Of a stretch of DNA of 64,000 nt, positions 16,292 through 25,110 are shown in pieces. A program made the position numbers and the translations under genes. The notes under the pieces are model-generated. The model worked only from the letters and a program-made list of their open reading frames with translations, searched no databases and was not told the origin of the DNA. This stretch comes from Pseudomonas sp. B21-023. GTDB lineage: Bacteria; Pseudomonadota; Gammaproteobacteria; Pseudomonadales; Pseudomonadaceae. The stretch's first letter is position 1; every line of letters starts with the position of its first letter. The DNA lies in contig NZ_CP087190.1 in NCBI RefSeq assembly GCF_024749165.1, positions 2,391,501 through 2,455,500 of the forward strand. The letters run 5' to 3'.

Positions 16292-17401
16292 ATGCGTGCG
16301 CGTCAACTGGGCATCACCCTCGGCCACGGCACCCCGGGCCCGTTCAATGCCATCACCGACGTACCAGGGGTGCGGGTCGGCCACAGCACCCTGATCGACG
16401 AACAACGCCCGGCGCCGATCCGCACCGGGGTGACGCTGATCGAGCCCCGCGCAGGCGCGGCCCGTCAGCAACCCTGTTTCGCCGGCTGCCACGTGCTCAA
16501 CGGCAACGGCGACGCCACGGGCCTGGAGTGGATCCGCGAGGCCGGTTTGCTGACCACGCCGATCGCCATCACCAATACCCACAGCGTCGGCGTGGTGCGC
16601 GATGCGCTGATCGCCGCCGAACGCGAACGTCTGCCGGATGCCTCAGTGTACTGGTGCATGCCGGTGGTGATGGAAACCTACGATGGCCTGCTCAATGACA
16701 TCTGGGGCCAGCACGTGACCCCGGCGCAGGTACGCCAGGCACAGGAAGCGGCCATCTCGGGGCCGGTGCAGGAAGGGCCGGTGGGCGGTGGCACGGGGAT
16801 GATCTGCCACGAGTTCAAGGGCGGCATCGGCACCGCCTCGCGGCGCCTGGAGGACGGGCAGGGCGCCTGGACCGTAGGCGCCCTGGTCCAGGCCAACCAT
16901 GGCCAGCGGCGCGAGTTGCGGGTGGATGGCTACCCGGTGGGGCGTCAGCTGGGGCATTTGCCGTCGCCTTTCGCCGAACCTGTGACCGGCACCCCGGGGA
17001 TGGGCTCGATCGTGGTGGTGATTGCCACCGACGCGCCGCTGCTGCCACATCAGTGCCAGCGTCTGGCCCAGCGCGCGTCGATCGGCATCGCCCGTACTGG
17101 TGGCGGCACCGAGGACTCCAGCGGCGATATCTTCCTGGCGTTCTCCACCGGTAACCAAAATCTGCCGCCGGCGGACTATGCACGCAAGGGGCTGGAACAA
17201 TGCACCGAGTTGCGCATGCTCAACAACGACCATATTTCGGCGTTGTTCATGGCGGCGGCGGAAGCGGTGGAGGAGGCGATCGTCAATGCCTTGCTGGCGG
17301 GACGCACGATGCAGGGCAAGGGAGGCGTGGTGGTGCCGGCGCTGGACGGGGATACCTTGCTGACGGCATTGCATGAAGCCGGTTGGAAACCTCGCGACTA
17401 G
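16292..17401 (+). CDS. P1 family (DmpA-type) aminopeptidase
   Basis: The 369-residue protein belongs to the DmpA/BapA family of N-terminal nucleophile hydrolases, which release N-terminal L- or D-residues or beta-amino acids from short peptides. They activate themselves by cleavage before a serine. The expected cleavage Gly-Ser is in GMGSIVVVIATDAP, near residue 235. The N-terminal signature ITDVPGVRVGHST and GNGDATGLEW are also typical. A ribosome-binding site (AAGGAG) precedes the ATG at 16292. No signal peptide is present, so it is cytoplasmic, matching import by the permease just upstream. Confidence 0.9.
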   Translation: MRARQLGITLGHGTPGPFNAITDVPGVRVGHSTLIDEQRPAPIRTGVTLIEPRAGAARQQPCFAGCHVLNGNGDATGLEWIREAGLLTTPIAITNTHSVGVVRDALIAAERERLPDASVYWCMPVVMETYDGLLNDIWGQHVTPAQVRQAQEAAISGPVQEGPVGGGTGMICHEFKGGIGTASRRLEDGQGAWTVGALVQANHGQRRELRVDGYPVGRQLGHLPSPFAEPVTGTPGMGSIVVVIATDAPLLPHQCQRLAQRASIGIARTGGGTEDSSGDIFLAFSTGNQNLPPADYARKGLEQCTELRMLNNDHISALFMAAAEAVEEAIVNALLAGRTMQGKGGVVVPALDGDTLLTALHEAGWKPRD

Positions 17402-17411
17402 CGTGGTGGCC

Positions 17412-17475
17412 ATCGCGGGGCAAGCCCGCTCCCACAAAGTGGACTGGCTTTGGGGGAGCGGGCTTGCCCCGCGAT
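17412..17475. repeat. REP palindrome pair, reversed order
   Basis: Arms 17412-17435 and 17453-17475 carry the same REP sequence as at 1984-2066 but with the arm order swapped. It occupies the space between the convergent aminopeptidase and MFS genes, beginning 10 bases after one stop and ending 10 bases before the other. Confidence 0.88.
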
Positions 17476-17485
17476 ACGGTCAACT

Positions 17486-18814
17486 CTAGCGGGCGTCTGC
17501 CAACGCAGCGCTACCACCTCGCGAAACGCGCAAGGCCACCAGGCTACCGACCACGATCAACCCGGCCAGCGCATACAGCGCCGCATCGGTCGAGCCGGTC
17601 TGGTCCTTGATGAAGCCCACCAGGTAGGGGCTGAGGAAGCCGGCCATCTGTCCCACCGAGTTGATGATCGCCAGGCCCGCCACGGCGGTGCCGGCGGTGA
17701 GCAGCGCGGTCGGCATCGGCCAGAACATCGGCAGGCCGGTCAGCGCGCCCATGGTGGCGATGGACAGGCCGAGGATGGCGATGGTCGGGTGGGCGGCGAA
17801 GTTCACCGCGATCAACAGACCCAGCGCCCCCATCAGCATCGGTACCACGAGGTGCCAGCGGCGTTCGTTGCGCAGGTCCGCCGAGCGGCCGACGACAATC
17901 ATGAACACACCGGCCAGCAGGTATGGGATGGCGCTGAGCCAGCCGATCAGCAGGGGGCTGTCGAAGCCCATGTTCTTGATGATCGACGGTAGCCAGAAGT
18001 TGATGGCATAGACACCGCTCTGGATGCAGAAGTAGACGAAACCGAAGGTCCAGATCAGCGGGTTGCCCAGCACCGACATCACGCTGTCGCCGCGGGTGGC
18101 CGGCTTGCCGGCGGCGTCGGCTTTCAGGTCCGCCTCGATCAGCTGGCGTTCGGCCGGGCTCAGCCAGCGGGCGCTCTGGTAGCCGTCGCTGAGCAGCACG
18201 ATGGCCAGCGCGCCCAGCACGACGGTGGGCAAGCCCTGGATCAGGAACATCCACTGCCAGCCGGCCAGGCCGTGCTGGCCCGCGGCGAAGTGGTCGAGGA
18301 TCCAGCCGGAGAACGGACCGCCCAGCAGCCCGGACACCGGGATCGCCGACATGAACAGGGCCATGATGCGGCCGCGCCGGTCCGCCGGGAACCAGCGCGA
18401 GAGGTACAGCACCACGCCCGGGAAGAAGCCCGCCTCGGCGGCGCCGGTCAACAGGCGCAGGGTGTAGAACTCGGTGGGGGTGGTGACGAACAGCAGGCAG
18501 GTGGACAGGCTGCCCCAGGCGATCATCATCAGCGCGATCCAGCGCCGCGGCCCGAAGCGGTTGAGCGCCAGGTTGCTGGGCAGGCCGCAGAGCACGTAGC
18601 CGATGAAGAAGATGCCGGCGCCGAGGCCGTACACGGTTTCGCTGAATTTCAGTGCGTCGAGCATCTGCAGCTTGGCGAAGCCGACGTTGACGCGGTCGAG
18701 GTAGTTGAACAGGTAGCAGATGAAAATGAACGGGATCAGCCGCAGGGTGATGCGCCGGTAGAGCGCGTTGCGGGTGATCTCGTTGCCTTGGTCAGGGGCG
18801 GGGCTGTGTGCCAT
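17486..18814 (-). CDS. MFS transporter, ACS family (glycerate/sugar-acid type)
   Basis: The 442-residue inner-membrane protein has twelve predicted helices and the anion:cation symporter signature in FNYLDRVNVGFAKLQM, shared with tartrate, glucarate and glycerate permeases. Two neighbours, a CdaR-type sugar-diacid regulator and a glycerate kinase, support uptake of glycerate or an aldarate. The start at 18814 opens the normal N-terminus (AHSPAPDQGN before the first helix); a much longer in-frame extension upstream passes through repeat DNA. It is divergent from the regulator. Confidence 0.88.
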   Translation of the reverse strand: MAHSPAPDQGNEITRNALYRRITLRLIPFIFICYLFNYLDRVNVGFAKLQMLDALKFSETVYGLGAGIFFIGYVLCGLPSNLALNRFGPRRWIALMMIAWGSLSTCLLFVTTPTEFYTLRLLTGAAEAGFFPGVVLYLSRWFPADRRGRIMALFMSAIPVSGLLGGPFSGWILDHFAAGQHGLAGWQWMFLIQGLPTVVLGALAIVLLSDGYQSARWLSPAERQLIEADLKADAAGKPATRGDSVMSVLGNPLIWTFGFVYFCIQSGVYAINFWLPSIIKNMGFDSPLLIGWLSAIPYLLAGVFMIVVGRSADLRNERRWHLVVPMLMGALGLLIAVNFAAHPTIAILGLSIATMGALTGLPMFWPMPTALLTAGTAVAGLAIINSVGQMAGFLSPYLVGFIKDQTGSTDAALYALAGLIVVGSLVALRVSRGGSAALADAR

Positions 18815-18957
18815 GATCGGGTTCTCTGTTGTTATGGTTGTCACCGCGTCGCCTGTGCCGGCGCTCGCCTGGAAAAGTCTCGGGCAGTGTAGCGCGGCTG
18901 TCTTTGTGCTTTTGCACAGCTTCAGGCATGGGCTGCTGTGCCCCCGACCAAAGCCCA

Positions 18958-19098
18958 GGCCCCGCACGAAAGGTATCTGCACTCGCCCATACTGCGTTGA
19001 AACGGGGCTCGGAATGCTCATGTACTCCAGTACACTGCGCTTCCTCCCCCCCGTTTCGCCTTGTCTGGCCTTCGCGCAGACACATTTCGTACAGAGCC
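18958..19098. repeat. Diverged second copy of the MITE-like palindromic element
   Basis: The ends (18958-18980 and 19076-19098) are imperfect inverted repeats with about 18 of 23 positions matching. The inside shares TGCGTTGAAA, TCGGAATGCTCAT and TTTCGCCTTG with the element at 6904-7073. The flanking bases are CA and TG, not TA. It lies in the divergent interval between the MFS and CdaR genes, ending 13 bases before the CdaR ATG, so it must overlap that gene's promoter or leader. Confidence 0.65.
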
Positions 19099-19111
19099 TG
19101 AGGATTCTTAA

Positions 19112-20209
19112 ATGTTCGAGCTGGACCACGACCTGGCCCAGGACATCGTCGACCGGGCGATGGCCATCCTGCCGTGCAACGTCAACGTGATGGACAGCCA
19201 GGGGCTGATCCTGGGCAGTGGCGAGGCCGAGCGCATCAACACCCGCCACGAAGGCGCGCAGCTGGTGCTGGCCAATGGGCGCATCGTCGAGCTGGACGTG
19301 GAGGCGGCCAAGTGCCTCAAGGGCGTGCAGCCTGGCGTCAACCTGCCATTGATGCTCGATGGCCGGCTGATCGGCGTGCTCGGCCTCACCGGCGATCCTC
19401 AGCAACTTCGCACCTACGGCGAGCTGGTGCGCATGACCGCCGAGATGCTCCTGGCCCAGCGTCACCTACAGGTGGAGCAACAGTGGCGTCGCCAGCGCTG
19501 CGACGACCTGCTGGCGCTGTTGCTGGGCGGCAGCGGCGACTCGCCGCGGCTGGTCGATGAAGCCCGGCAACTGGGGCTCAAACCGAACCTGCCACGCATT
19601 GCCTGCCTGTTCGAGTTGCGTGGCGGCCCGCCTGCCGAGGCGCTCTCGGCCTGGCTGATGAGCCGCTACCCGGACAGCTGGTGTGTCAGCCCTGCGCGCC
19701 AGTCGCTGCTGTGGTGCCGGCCGGCCGGTGTGCCGCTGGACGAGCCGCGTCTGCTCGAACGCTTGCAGCGCCACGGCTGGGACGTCGAGCGCCTGGCCCT
19801 GGGCAGCCCGGCGCAGAGCCTGGAGCAACTGCGCCGCAGTTACCGGCGGGTGCGCGACTTGTTGGCCTACGGTCGTGAGGTGCTGCCCGACGAGCGCCTG
19901 CTGAGCCTGGCCCGCTATCGCCTGCCAGCGCTGCTGTGGCGGCATCGCAACGACGATGCGCTGGACGAGCTGCTCGAACCCTTGCAGCGCATTCGCGCCA
20001 AGGATGCCAGCGGGCAATTGCTGCTCACCTTGCGCGCCTGGTGCGCCCATGAGGGGCAGAGCCAGGCCTGCGCCGAGGCGCTGGGTATCCACCGCAACAG
20101 TTTGCGCTACCGGCTGGAGCGCATTGCCGAGGTGGGGGAGGTGGATCCGTTGCGCATGGAGGGGATGCTGAGCTTGTACCTGGGGTTGCAGCTGTTGCCG
20201 GCGGACTGA
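19112..20209 (+). CDS. CdaR family sugar-diacid/glycerate regulator
   Basis: The 365-residue protein has the N-terminal sugar-diacid recognition domain (about 3-135, opening ELDHDLAQDIVDRAMAILPC, with NVNVMDSQGLILGSG). A central region follows, then a C-terminal PucR/CdaR helix-turn-helix (ACAEALGIHRNSLRYRLERI). Such proteins activate genes for glucarate, galactarate and glycerate use. Its position between a matching transporter and glycerate kinase makes them the likely targets. Confidence 0.9.
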   Translation: MFELDHDLAQDIVDRAMAILPCNVNVMDSQGLILGSGEAERINTRHEGAQLVLANGRIVELDVEAAKCLKGVQPGVNLPLMLDGRLIGVLGLTGDPQQLRTYGELVRMTAEMLLAQRHLQVEQQWRRQRCDDLLALLLGGSGDSPRLVDEARQLGLKPNLPRIACLFELRGGPPAEALSAWLMSRYPDSWCVSPARQSLLWCRPAGVPLDEPRLLERLQRHGWDVERLALGSPAQSLEQLRRSYRRVRDLLAYGREVLPDERLLSLARYRLPALLWRHRNDDALDELLEPLQRIRAKDASGQLLLTLRAWCAHEGQSQACAEALGIHRNSLRYRLERIAEVGEVDPLRMEGMLSLYLGLQLLPAD

Positions 20210-20320
20210 CGGCTGGCAAAGGCATTCGCCCAAACAACCGCCCCTGGGTTTTGTGCATCCGACCGAGGCCAGTGCACCGCGCACCTGTCAGCATGCGCGG
20301 AACAGGACAGGAGAATCCCC

Positions 20321-21460
20321 ATGAAAATCGTCATCGCCCCCGATTCGTTCAAGGACAGCCTCGACGCCGCCGGTGTCGCCCGCGCCATCGCCAGCGGGCT
20401 GGCCGAAGTGTGGCCGGCTTGCGAGCGCATCGAATGCCCGATGGCCGATGGCGGTGAAGGCACCATGGAGGCGATCGTCGCCGCCAGTCAGGGCGAGCTG
20501 CTCCGCCAGGTGGTGCGCGGCCCGCTGGGCGAGCCTGTCGAGGCCGCCTGGGGCTGGCTGGCCGAGAGCCGCACGGCGGTGATCGAGATGGCCCAGGCCA
20601 GTGGCATCCAGCTGGTGCCCAACGGACAGCGCGACGCTTGCCGCAGCAGCACCTGGGGCACCGGCGAGCTGATCGCCGCGGCGCTGGCGGCTGGCGCCTC
20701 GCGGATTGTCCTGGCCATCGGCGGCAGCGCCACCAATGACGGCGGCAGCGGCATGCTGCGTGCGTTGGGCCTGCGCCTGCTGGATGCCCGGGGCGAGCCG
20801 TTGGCCGAGGGTGGCCTTGCCCTGGCGCAGCTGGCGCGCATCGACGCCAGCGGCCTGGACCCACGTTTGGCGCGGGTGCAGGTGGATGTTGCCGCCGATG
20901 TCGACAATCCGCTGTGCGGCGCCAATGGCGCCTCGGCGATCTTCGGCCCGCAGAAGGGTGCCAACCCCGAGCAGGTGCAGGCCCTGGACCAGGCCCTGGC
21001 GCGGTTCGCCGATCATTGCGCGGACGTGCTCGGCAAGGATGTGCGTGATGAGCCAGGCAGTGGCGCGGCCGGAGGCATGGGCTTTGCGGCCAAGGCATTC
21101 ATGGGCGCGCAGTTCCGCCCAGGGGTCGAGGTGGTCGCCGAGCTGGCCGGGCTCGATGCCCTGGTGCAGGGCGCGGATCTGGTGATTACCGGCGAAGGGC
21201 GTTTCGATGCCCAGACCCTGCGCGGCAAGACGCCCCTCGGGGTGGCGCGGGTGGCCAAGCGCCACGGCGTGCCGGTGGTGGTGCTGGCGGGCACGCTCGG
21301 TGCGGGCTACGAGCAACTGTATGGGCAGGGCATCGATGCGGCCTTCGCCCTGGCCAGCGGGCCGATGAGCCTGGAGCAGGCTTGTGCCGAGGCGGGGGCG
21401 TTGCTCAAGGCGCGGGCCGCGGATGTGGCGCGGTTGTGGCAGGTGGCGCGCCAGCACTGA
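20321..21460 (+). CDS. garK: Glycerate kinase (GarK/GlxK family)
   Basis: The 379-residue cytoplasmic enzyme phosphorylates D-glycerate with ATP, feeding 2-phosphoglycerate into glycolysis. It opens with KIVIAPDSFKDSL, the family signature. It also has CPMADGGEGTMEA, LAIGGSATNDGGSGMLRALG and the C-terminal VITGEGRFDAQTLRGK motif. It follows the CdaR gene by 111 bases on the same strand and completes the transporter-regulator-kinase module. The length is normal for the family. Confidence 0.95.
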   Translation: MKIVIAPDSFKDSLDAAGVARAIASGLAEVWPACERIECPMADGGEGTMEAIVAASQGELLRQVVRGPLGEPVEAAWGWLAESRTAVIEMAQASGIQLVPNGQRDACRSSTWGTGELIAAALAAGASRIVLAIGGSATNDGGSGMLRALGLRLLDARGEPLAEGGLALAQLARIDASGLDPRLARVQVDVAADVDNPLCGANGASAIFGPQKGANPEQVQALDQALARFADHCADVLGKDVRDEPGSGAAGGMGFAAKAFMGAQFRPGVEVVAELAGLDALVQGADLVITGEGRFDAQTLRGKTPLGVARVAKRHGVPVVVLAGTLGAGYEQLYGQGIDAAFALASGPMSLEQACAEAGALLKARAADVARLWQVARQH

Positions 21461-21542
21461 CGACGTCACAAGACAACCAGGCTCCATGAGGGTGATCCGG
21501 TCCCTGTAGGCGCAGCTGTCTTGGGTTGCTTGCAAGGGCCTC

Positions 21543-21565
21543 ATCGCTGGCAAGCCAGCTCCCAC
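21543..21565. repeat. Single REP-like arm (second family)
   Basis: ATCGCTGGCAAGCCAGCTCC (start of 21543-21565) is a short palindromic REP variant; the same sequence forms the inner part of the large inverted repeat arms at 46492-46813. The rest of the 306-base interval after glycerate kinase holds an AT-rich palindrome ATAAATATTTAT (21678-21689) and the MarR promoter. Confidence 0.7.
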
Positions 21566-21709
21566 AGGGACGGTGCTTGCCCGCCAAGCAGGTGCCACCC
21601 ATCTCGATGCGCCGCCTCAGGCGGCGCTCCTTGCCTGTCCTCACGCAGCAAAGCGCTGACGCTTTCAGCCCCTCCCGATAAATATTTATTTAGCCTCCTA
21701 ATCAAAGCT

Positions 21710-21737
21710 TTGACATTCACTGCCTAAGCAGTAATAT
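21710..21737 (+). promoter_or_regulatory. Sigma-70 promoter with dyad operator for the MarR-EmrAB operon
   Basis: TTGACA (21710-21715), 16 bases, then TAATAT (21732-21737) form a near-consensus promoter 30 bases before the MarR start. Inside the spacer ACTGC-CTAA-GCAGT (21719-21732) is a perfect dyad, a good candidate site for repression by the MarR protein itself. Confidence 0.75.
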
Positions 21738-21766
21738 TTTCACACAATTGCCCGAGCAGACCGCCG

Positions 21767-22240
21767 ATGTCCCATTTCACCCCGGAAAACTTCCAGACCT
21801 GCGCCATCGGCATGCTGCTCGGCCGCGCCGCGCTGCTCAAGGACCGCATCCTCGACTGGCACCTCGAAGCCGACGGCGTCACGGCCGCCCAGTTCAAGGT
21901 GCTGATCATCGTCACCCAGTACCAGGTCGATACCCCGGCCGAACTGTGCCGCTACCTCGGTTTGGACAGCGGTTCGATGACCCGCATGCTCGACCGCCTC
22001 GAGCAGAAGGGCTTGATCCTGCGCAACCGCTGCCCCGACGACCGCCGCCAGGTGCGCCTGGCCCTCACCGCCGACGGTCAGCGCCTGGCCGACCGCCTGC
22101 CCCAGGTCGGCGCGGCGGCAATGAACGAACTGGTCGGCGTGCTGCAGCCCGAGGAGCTCAAGACCCTTGAGCAACTGCTCGCCAAAGTCCTGCTCAGCGC
22201 CGGCGACCCCCTGACGATCCGCCGTTTCGGCGACCGTTGA
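21767..22240 (+). CDS. MarR family transcriptional regulator
   Basis: The 157-residue protein has the MarR winged helix: recognition region TPAELCRYLGLDSGSMTRML and the wing with LILRNRCPDDRRQVRLALT. It heads an operon with a HlyD-type fusion protein and an EmrB-type pump, 30 bases upstream. By analogy with EmrR it probably represses the operon until a toxic compound binds. A dyad inside its own promoter supports autorepression. Confidence 0.92.
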   Translation: MSHFTPENFQTCAIGMLLGRAALLKDRILDWHLEADGVTAAQFKVLIIVTQYQVDTPAELCRYLGLDSGSMTRMLDRLEQKGLILRNRCPDDRRQVRLALTADGQRLADRLPQVGAAAMNELVGVLQPEELKTLEQLLAKVLLSAGDPLTIRRFGDR

Positions 22241-22270
22241 TCCCAGTCACGCATTTTCCAAGGTATTGTC

Positions 22271-23464
22271 ATGGCCACTCCCGCTGACACCTCCACCCCG
22301 GCACCCGCGCCTGACAACTCGGGCAAGCGCAAGGCCTGGCTGCTCGCCCTGTTGCTGATCCTGATCCTCGCCGGGGCCGGCACCTGGGCCTGGTACAGCC
22401 TGGTCGGGCGCTGGCACGAAAGCACCGACGATGCCTACGTCAATGGCAACGTCGTGGAAATCACCCCGCTGGTGACCGGCACCGTCACCAGCATCGGCGC
22501 CGACGATGGCGACCTGGTGCATGCCGGCCAGGTATTGCTGCGCTTCGACCCGGCCGACAGCGAGGTTGCCCTGCAGGCTGCCGAGGCCAAGCTGGCGCGT
22601 ACCGTGCGCCAGGTGCGCGGGCTGTACAGCAATGTCGACTCGCTCAAGGCGCAGTTGCAGACCCGCCAGGCCGAGCTGCAGAAGGCCCAGCAGGACTACA
22701 ACCGGCGCAAGGTGCTGGCCGACAGCGGTGCCATCGCCGCCGAGGAAGTCGCCCACTCCCGTGATGACCTGACCGTGGCCCAGGCCGCCGTCAACAGTGC
22801 CCGCCAGCAACTCAACACCAGCACCGCGCTGGTCGACGACACGGTGGTCTCGTCGCACCCGGAAGTGATGGCCGCCGCCGCCGACCTGCGCCAGGCCTAC
22901 CTGGACCATGCCCGCACCACGCTGGTGGCGCCGGTCACCGGCTATGTCGCCAAGCGCACCGTACAACTGGGCCAGCGCCTGCAGCCGGGCACCGCGACCA
23001 TGGCGGTGATCCCGCTGGACGAGGTGTGGGTCGACGCCAACTTCAAGGAAACCCAACTGCGCGACATGCGCATCGGCCAGCCGGTGGAAATCACCGCCGA
23101 CCTGTACGGCAGCGAAGTGACCTACTCCGGCACCGTCGACAGCCTCGGCGCCGGTACCGGCAGCGCCTTTGCACTGTTGCCGGCGCAAAATGCCACCGGT
23201 AACTGGATCAAGATCGTCCAGCGGGTACCGGTACGCATCCATCTGGACCCTGAACAGCTGAAGACCCATCCGCTGCGCATCGGCCTGTCCACCGTCGCCG
23301 AAGTCGACCTGCACGACCAGAGTGGCCCGGCACTGGCCCAGCAACCGCCGCAGCAGGCCAGCTACACCACCGAGGTGTACGACCGCCAGCTGGTCGAGGC
23401 CGATGACCTGATCGCCCGGCTGATCCACGAAAACAGCGCCACCGGCAAGACGGCCCAGCGATGA
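22271..23464 (+). CDS. EmrA-type membrane fusion protein
   Basis: This 397-residue periplasmic adaptor links an inner-membrane pump to an outer-membrane channel. One membrane segment (about 21-43, WLLALLLILILAGAGTWAW) is followed by the biotinyl-lipoyl half motif (STDDAYVNGNVVEITPLVTG), a long coiled-coil hairpin (about 100-200) and the second lipoyl half with TLVAPVTGYVAKRTVQLGQ. Its stop overlaps the start of the EmrB gene by 4 bases. No outer-membrane partner is encoded here, so a TolC-like protein from elsewhere must be used. Confidence 0.92.
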   Translation: MATPADTSTPAPAPDNSGKRKAWLLALLLILILAGAGTWAWYSLVGRWHESTDDAYVNGNVVEITPLVTGTVTSIGADDGDLVHAGQVLLRFDPADSEVALQAAEAKLARTVRQVRGLYSNVDSLKAQLQTRQAELQKAQQDYNRRKVLADSGAIAAEEVAHSRDDLTVAQAAVNSARQQLNTSTALVDDTVVSSHPEVMAAAADLRQAYLDHARTTLVAPVTGYVAKRTVQLGQRLQPGTATMAVIPLDEVWVDANFKETQLRDMRIGQPVEITADLYGSEVTYSGTVDSLGAGTGSAFALLPAQNATGNWIKIVQRVPVRIHLDPEQLKTHPLRIGLSTVAEVDLHDQSGPALAQQPPQQASYTTEVYDRQLVEADDLIARLIHENSATGKTAQR

Positions 23465-24996
23465 GCCAGGCGGCCCCCGCGCAGTTCACCCCGCCGAGCC
23501 TGCTGTTGACCACGATCGGGCTGTCCCTGGCGACGTTCATGCAGGTGCTCGACACTACCATCGCCAACGTGGCGTTGCCGACCATTTCCGGCAACCTCGG
23601 GGTGAGCTCGGAGCAGGGCACCTGGGTGATCACCTCGTTCGCGGTGAGCAACGCCATCGCGCTGCCGCTGACCGGCTGGCTGAGCCGGCGTTTCGGCGAA
23701 GTGAAGCTGTTCATCTGGGCCACGCTGCTGTTCGTGCTGGCGTCGTTCCTGTGCGGTATCGCCCAGTCGATGCCCGAGCTGGTGTTCTTCCGGGTGCTGC
23801 AGGGGGTGGTGGCCGGCCCGCTGTACCCGATGACCCAGACTCTGCTGATTGCCGTGTATCCGCCGGCGAAACGGGGGATGGCCCTGGCGTTGCTAGCGAT
23901 GGTCACGGTGGTCGCGCCGATTGCCGGGCCGATCCTTGGCGGCTGGATCACCGACAGCTATAGCTGGCCGTGGATCTTCTTCATCAACGTGCCGATCGGC
24001 CTGTTCGCCGCCGCCGTGGTGCGCCAGCAGATGCGCACGCGCCCGGTGGTCACCAGCCGCCAGCCGATGGACTACATCGGCCTGCTGACCCTGATCGTCG
24101 GTGTCGGCGCCTTGCAGGTGGTGCTGGACAAGGGCAACGACCTGGACTGGTTCGAGTCGTCGTTCATCGTCATCGGCACGCTGATCTCGGTGGTGTTCCT
24201 GGCGGTGTTCGTCATCTGGGAGCTGACCGACCGCCACCCGGTGGTCAACCTGCGCCTGTTCGTGCACCGCAACTTCCGTATTGGCACCCTGGTGCTGGTG
24301 GGCGGCTACGCGGGGTTCTTCGGCATCAATTTGATCCTGCCGCAATGGCTGCAGACCCAGATGGGCTACACCGCCACCTGGGCGGGCCTGGCGGTGGCGC
24401 CGATTGGCCTGTTGCCGGTGCTGATGTCTCCGTTCGTGGGCAAGTACGCGCACCGTTTCGACCTGCGCCTGCTGGCCGGCATCGCCTTCCTGGCGATCGG
24501 CGCCAGCTGCTACATGCGCGCCGGCTTCACCAACGAGGTGGACTTCCTGCACATCGCCCTGGTGCAGCTGTTCATGGGCATCGGCGTGGCGTTGTTCTTC
24601 ATGCCGACCCTGAGCATCCTGCTGTCGGACCTGCCACCGCACCAGATCGCCGACGGTTCGGGGCTGGCGACGTTCCTGCGCACCCTGGGCGGCAGCTTCG
24701 CCGCGTCGCTGACCACCTGGATCTGGATACGCCGGGCCGACCAGCATCATGCCTACCTCAGCGAGCACATCAGCACCTTCGAGCCGGCCACCCGCCAGAC
24801 CCTGGAACAACTGGGCGGTGCCAGCCCGCAGAACTACGCGAAGCTGGAGCAGATCCTCAACAGCCAGGCGTACATGATGTCGACGGTGGACTACTTCACC
24901 TTGCTGACCTGGGTATTCGCCGGGTTGATCCTGCTGGTGTGGCTGGCCAAGCCACCGTTCACGGCCAAGGCCGCGCCGGCGTCGGCGGGGCATTGA
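23461..24996 (+). CDS. EmrB-type DHA2 multidrug efflux MFS transporter
   Basis: The 511-residue inner-membrane protein has fourteen predicted helices, the size and signatures of the DHA2 drug:proton antiporter family: LDTTIANVALPTISGNLGVS in helix 1 and WLSRRFGEVKLF after helix 2. With the adaptor encoded immediately upstream it forms a tripartite pump that expels hydrophobic toxic compounds. A terminator hairpin follows at 25001-25054. Codon use matches its neighbours and nothing is unusual. Confidence 0.93.
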   Translation: MSQAAPAQFTPPSLLLTTIGLSLATFMQVLDTTIANVALPTISGNLGVSSEQGTWVITSFAVSNAIALPLTGWLSRRFGEVKLFIWATLLFVLASFLCGIAQSMPELVFFRVLQGVVAGPLYPMTQTLLIAVYPPAKRGMALALLAMVTVVAPIAGPILGGWITDSYSWPWIFFINVPIGLFAAAVVRQQMRTRPVVTSRQPMDYIGLLTLIVGVGALQVVLDKGNDLDWFESSFIVIGTLISVVFLAVFVIWELTDRHPVVNLRLFVHRNFRIGTLVLVGGYAGFFGINLILPQWLQTQMGYTATWAGLAVAPIGLLPVLMSPFVGKYAHRFDLRLLAGIAFLAIGASCYMRAGFTNEVDFLHIALVQLFMGIGVALFFMPTLSILLSDLPPHQIADGSGLATFLRTLGGSFAASLTTWIWIRRADQHHAYLSEHISTFEPATRQTLEQLGGASPQNYAKLEQILNSQAYMMSTVDYFTLLTWVFAGLILLVWLAKPPFTAKAAPASAGH

Positions 24997-25000
24997 GAGC

Positions 25001-25054
25001 AACCTGCGGGGGCGGCCCGACAAGCCCCCTTTTGCGGTGGGGCCGCAGGTTTTC
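25001..25054 (+). terminator. Terminator after the efflux operon
   Basis: AACCTGCGG (25001-25009) pairs perfectly with CCGCAGGTT (25043-25051), with further GC pairing inside, followed by TTT. It starts 4 bases after the EmrB stop. Confidence 0.7.
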
Positions 25055-25110
25055 AAATGATGGCATTTCCCCTAATCTTGTAGGTCTTTTCCGGACTACT
25101 TGGCAGGCTC

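Noticed and set aside
18815..19465. Long N-terminal extension of the ACS transporter
   Set aside because: It crosses the repeat at 18958-19098 and the antisense of CdaR; the normal ACS N-terminus begins at 18814.
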